8,255 nt of DNA from assembly GCA_025455345.1 (NCBI GenBank), contig JALOMS010000178.1:1-8255 (forward strand), read 5' to 3'. A model generated the notes under the pieces. The model was given only the letters and a program-made list of their open reading frames with translations, ran no database searches and was not told the origin of the DNA. Position numbers and translations under genes: made by a program. Source of the DNA: Thermoflexibacter sp. Lineage in GTDB: Bacteria > Bacteroidota > Bacteroidia > Cytophagales > Thermoflexibacteraceae. Shown piece after piece: positions 7,018 to 8,255 of this stretch. Positions within the stretch are counted from its first letter, which is position 1. Each line of letters opens with the position of its first letter.

Positions 7018-7875
7018 TCAGACAACAATCCTCTCTTTGCCACAGTAAATGTTAAATTTTTCTTCCTTAGCAAAGCCAATTAACGTCATTCCTACTTCTT
7101 TTGCCAAATCAACGGCTAAGCTCGATGGCGCACCTACGGCTACAATGGTATGAATACCTGCCATCATTGCCTTCTGCACCAATTCAAAACTAAGCCTCCC
7201 ACTTACCCACAGTAACTTGTCCTCTAATGGTAATTTGTTTTGGGCAAACATCGCTCCTATTACCTTGTCTAAAGCATTATGCCTGCCAACATCTTCCCTG
7301 ATTATCAATATATTGCCTTTGTCATCAAAAAGTGCAGAAGCATGCAACCCACCAGTATATTTGAAATTGATTTGATGTGCTTTGGCTTTCTGATTCAAAG
7401 AAAAAATCAAATCTTGTGTATAGCTTTGTTCCAAAGAATTAGCTGTATAACAGCTCATTGTCCTGATAGATGCTATGGAAGATTTGCCACAAATACCACA
7501 ACTGGACGTAGTATAAAAATTTCTTTGTAGCCTCTCCCAATCAATATCTACTGAAGGATTCAATATTACTTTGACTATATTTGTGCTTTCTTCCCCTTTA
7601 TTACTATCCATGCAATACCTAATGTCCTTTATTTGGGAAAAATGCTGTATAATACCCTCTGTAAACAAAAAGCCTAAAACTAATTCAAAATCATGAGTTG
7701 GGGTTCGCATAGTAACTGCTATGCTTTTTTCTTCTATAGAATAATCGTTCTCTATAACAATTCTGATTTCTAACGGTTCTTCTACTACTAACAAATCATC
7801 AATTCCGTTAATGACGTGTTGAGTTTGTCCTTTTACTTGGAATATTTTTATATGATTGAGGCTTCCTTTATTCAT
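7018..7875 (-). CDS. fdhD: Formate dehydrogenase accessory sulfurtransferase FdhD
   Basis: 285 residues, close to the E. coli protein. FdhD takes sulfur from a cysteine desulfurase and passes it to the molybdenum (bis-guanine dinucleotide) cofactor, making formate dehydrogenase active; it is cytoplasmic. Family blocks in order: LLVVEEPLEIRI, TMRTPTHDFELVLGFLFTEG, SSCGICGKSSI with the sulfur-carrying pair Cys126 and Cys129, TGGLHASALFD, REDVGRHNALDKVIGA, VSGRLSFELVQKAMMAGI, and the closing GFAKEEKFNIYCG. All main motifs are present, so it should be functional. The frame stays open upstream to a TTG at 7899, but the ATG at 7875 (MNKGSLNHIK) is the better start; an ATG at 7880 is out of frame. 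Translation ends at a TGA right where the family ends, showing that TGA is a stop in this genome. No formate dehydrogenase or molybdenum cofactor gene is visible in the window, so its client lies elsewhere or further right. Confidence 0.95.
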   Translation of the reverse strand: MNKGSLNHIKIFQVKGQTQHVINGIDDLLVVEEPLEIRIVIENDYSIEEKSIAVTMRTPTHDFELVLGFLFTEGIIQHFSQIKDIRYCMDSNKGEESTNIVKVILNPSVDIDWERLQRNFYTTSSCGICGKSSIASIRTMSCYTANSLEQSYTQDLIFSLNQKAKAHQINFKYTGGLHASALFDDKGNILIIREDVGRHNALDKVIGAMFAQNKLPLEDKLLWVSGRLSFELVQKAMMAGIHTIVAVGAPSSLAVDLAKEVGMTLIGFAKEEKFNIYCGKERIVV

Positions 7876-8034
7876 AGCATATATATTTAAAAAGTACAAT
7901 TAATATATTAGATTTATCACATTTTTACTGACTCAAAATATTGTTTTTATTATTAAACTTAATTAATTATACAGCATAAACAATTGATTTGCAATAATAT
8001 AAATTATATTTATAGATTAAAGAATTAATAAAAT

Positions 8035-8047
8035 ACAATTTAATTGT
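8035..8047. repeat. 13-base palindrome, possible operator
   Basis: ACAATT-T-AATTGT is a perfect dyad with a single central base, and after one mismatch two further A/T pairs extend it. It lies about 160 bases upstream of the fdhD ATG and 68 bases upstream of the rightward promoter. Its size suits a dimeric regulator, but the AT-rich background makes chance palindromes common. Confidence 0.2.
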
Positions 8048-8114
8048 TTTAACATATTAATCAAAGAAATCATTGAAAAGTGAAAATAAAAAATAAAAAA
8101 TATATTTAAAATTC

Positions 8115-8144
8115 TTGTATTTTTGAAAATACTTCTTACATTTG
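8115..8144 (+). promoter_or_regulatory. Bacteroidota-type promoter (TTG-N19-TACATTTG)
   Basis: TACATTTG at 8137-8144 matches the TAnnTTTG minus-7 consensus exactly, and TTG at 8115-8117 stands 19 bases before it, the preferred spacing for the primary sigma factor of Bacteroidota. It reads toward the gene that begins near 8230 and would give a leader of about 75-80 bases. This is the best promoter match in the window. Confidence 0.6.
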
Positions 8145-8229
8145 TCTTATCTTTAAGTTTTAAATTTACTCATCATCAGTCTTTTTTTTATTAAACTTAC
8201 TTTATCATCTTACCAAATCAATTATTTCC

Positions 8230-8255
8230 ATGCATGAGACACTATTTACTGAAGA
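8230..8255 (+). CDS. Possible start of a rightward gene (edge of window)
   Basis: Two ATGs lie close together: 8230 (MHETLFTE...) and 8234 in another frame (MRHYLLK...). Both stay open to the window end. Either could be the start of the gene served by the promoter at 8115-8144. The second has the basic-then-hydrophobic look of a signal peptide start. The sequence just upstream (AAATCAATTATTTCC) resembles the AT-rich leader before the thioredoxin start. Too short to identify. Confidence 0.3.

Larger units (their letters stand above)
7876..8229. other. AT-rich divergent intergenic region
   Basis: About 354 bases without a gene, strongly AT-rich, between fdhD (leftward) and a gene starting at the right edge. 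Contents seen: a palindrome ACAATTTAATTGT (8035-8047), an ATTG-five-CAAT dyad near 7983-7995, and a rightward promoter at 8115-8144. No exact TAnnTTTG element was found on the minus strand for fdhD. No RNA gene, terminator-like hairpin or long repeat was recognised. Confidence 0.6.

Noticed and set aside
7876..7899. TTG start eight codons upstream for fdhD
   Set aside because: The ATG at 7875 gives the usual length, and the extra residues match nothing in the family.

Overview
The window is a piece of an AT-rich bacterial chromosome, most likely from Bacteroidota, possibly a Cytophagales-like lineage (phylum fairly sure, order a guess). The pointers are the lack of Shine-Dalgarno sequences before the genes, AT-rich leaders before the start codons, a TAnnTTTG-type promoter element near the right end, a Wza/Wzc-type export pair, a TlpA-like thioredoxin with a long N-terminal extension, and beta-barrel proteins ending in an aromatic-rich strand.

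Layout, left to right. (1) Bases 1-2752, plus strand: the 3' end of a Wza-like polysaccharide export protein, then 28 bases later a complete Wzc-like chain-length regulator/BY-kinase. This is the tail of a capsule or exopolysaccharide export operon that begins outside the window. (2) 2827-3921, minus strand: a secreted protein made of two tandem copies of a small outer-membrane beta-barrel module, convergent with the kinase gene. (3) 4142-6040, plus strand: a secreted protein with an N-terminal beta-rich region, a helical/TPR middle and a C-terminal TlpA/ResA-type thioredoxin domain, closed by a strong intrinsic terminator. (4) 6243-6809, plus strand: a small lipoprotein whose reading frame is interrupted at 6654-6656 by one in-frame TGA. 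The same frame continues for 50 sensible codons to a TAA that is followed immediately by a strong terminator, so this looks like a recent Trp-to-stop nonsense change. (5) 7018-7875, minus strand: fdhD, the sulfurtransferase that activates formate dehydrogenase. (6) 7876-8229: an AT-rich divergent intergenic region with a good Bacteroidota-type promoter at 8115-8144, reading toward a gene whose start lies at the very edge of the window.

Only the first two genes clearly work together: outer-membrane export channel plus inner-membrane copolymerase/kinase. The others look like independent single-gene units, each with its own leader and, for two of them, its own terminator. No mobile element, CRISPR array, tRNA or rRNA was seen. 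I did not find a convincing new multi-gene system. The most unusual items are the interrupted lipoprotein gene, the 14-bp inverted repeat that brackets its leader and reaches its start codon, and the non-canonical Walker A' motif of the kinase.
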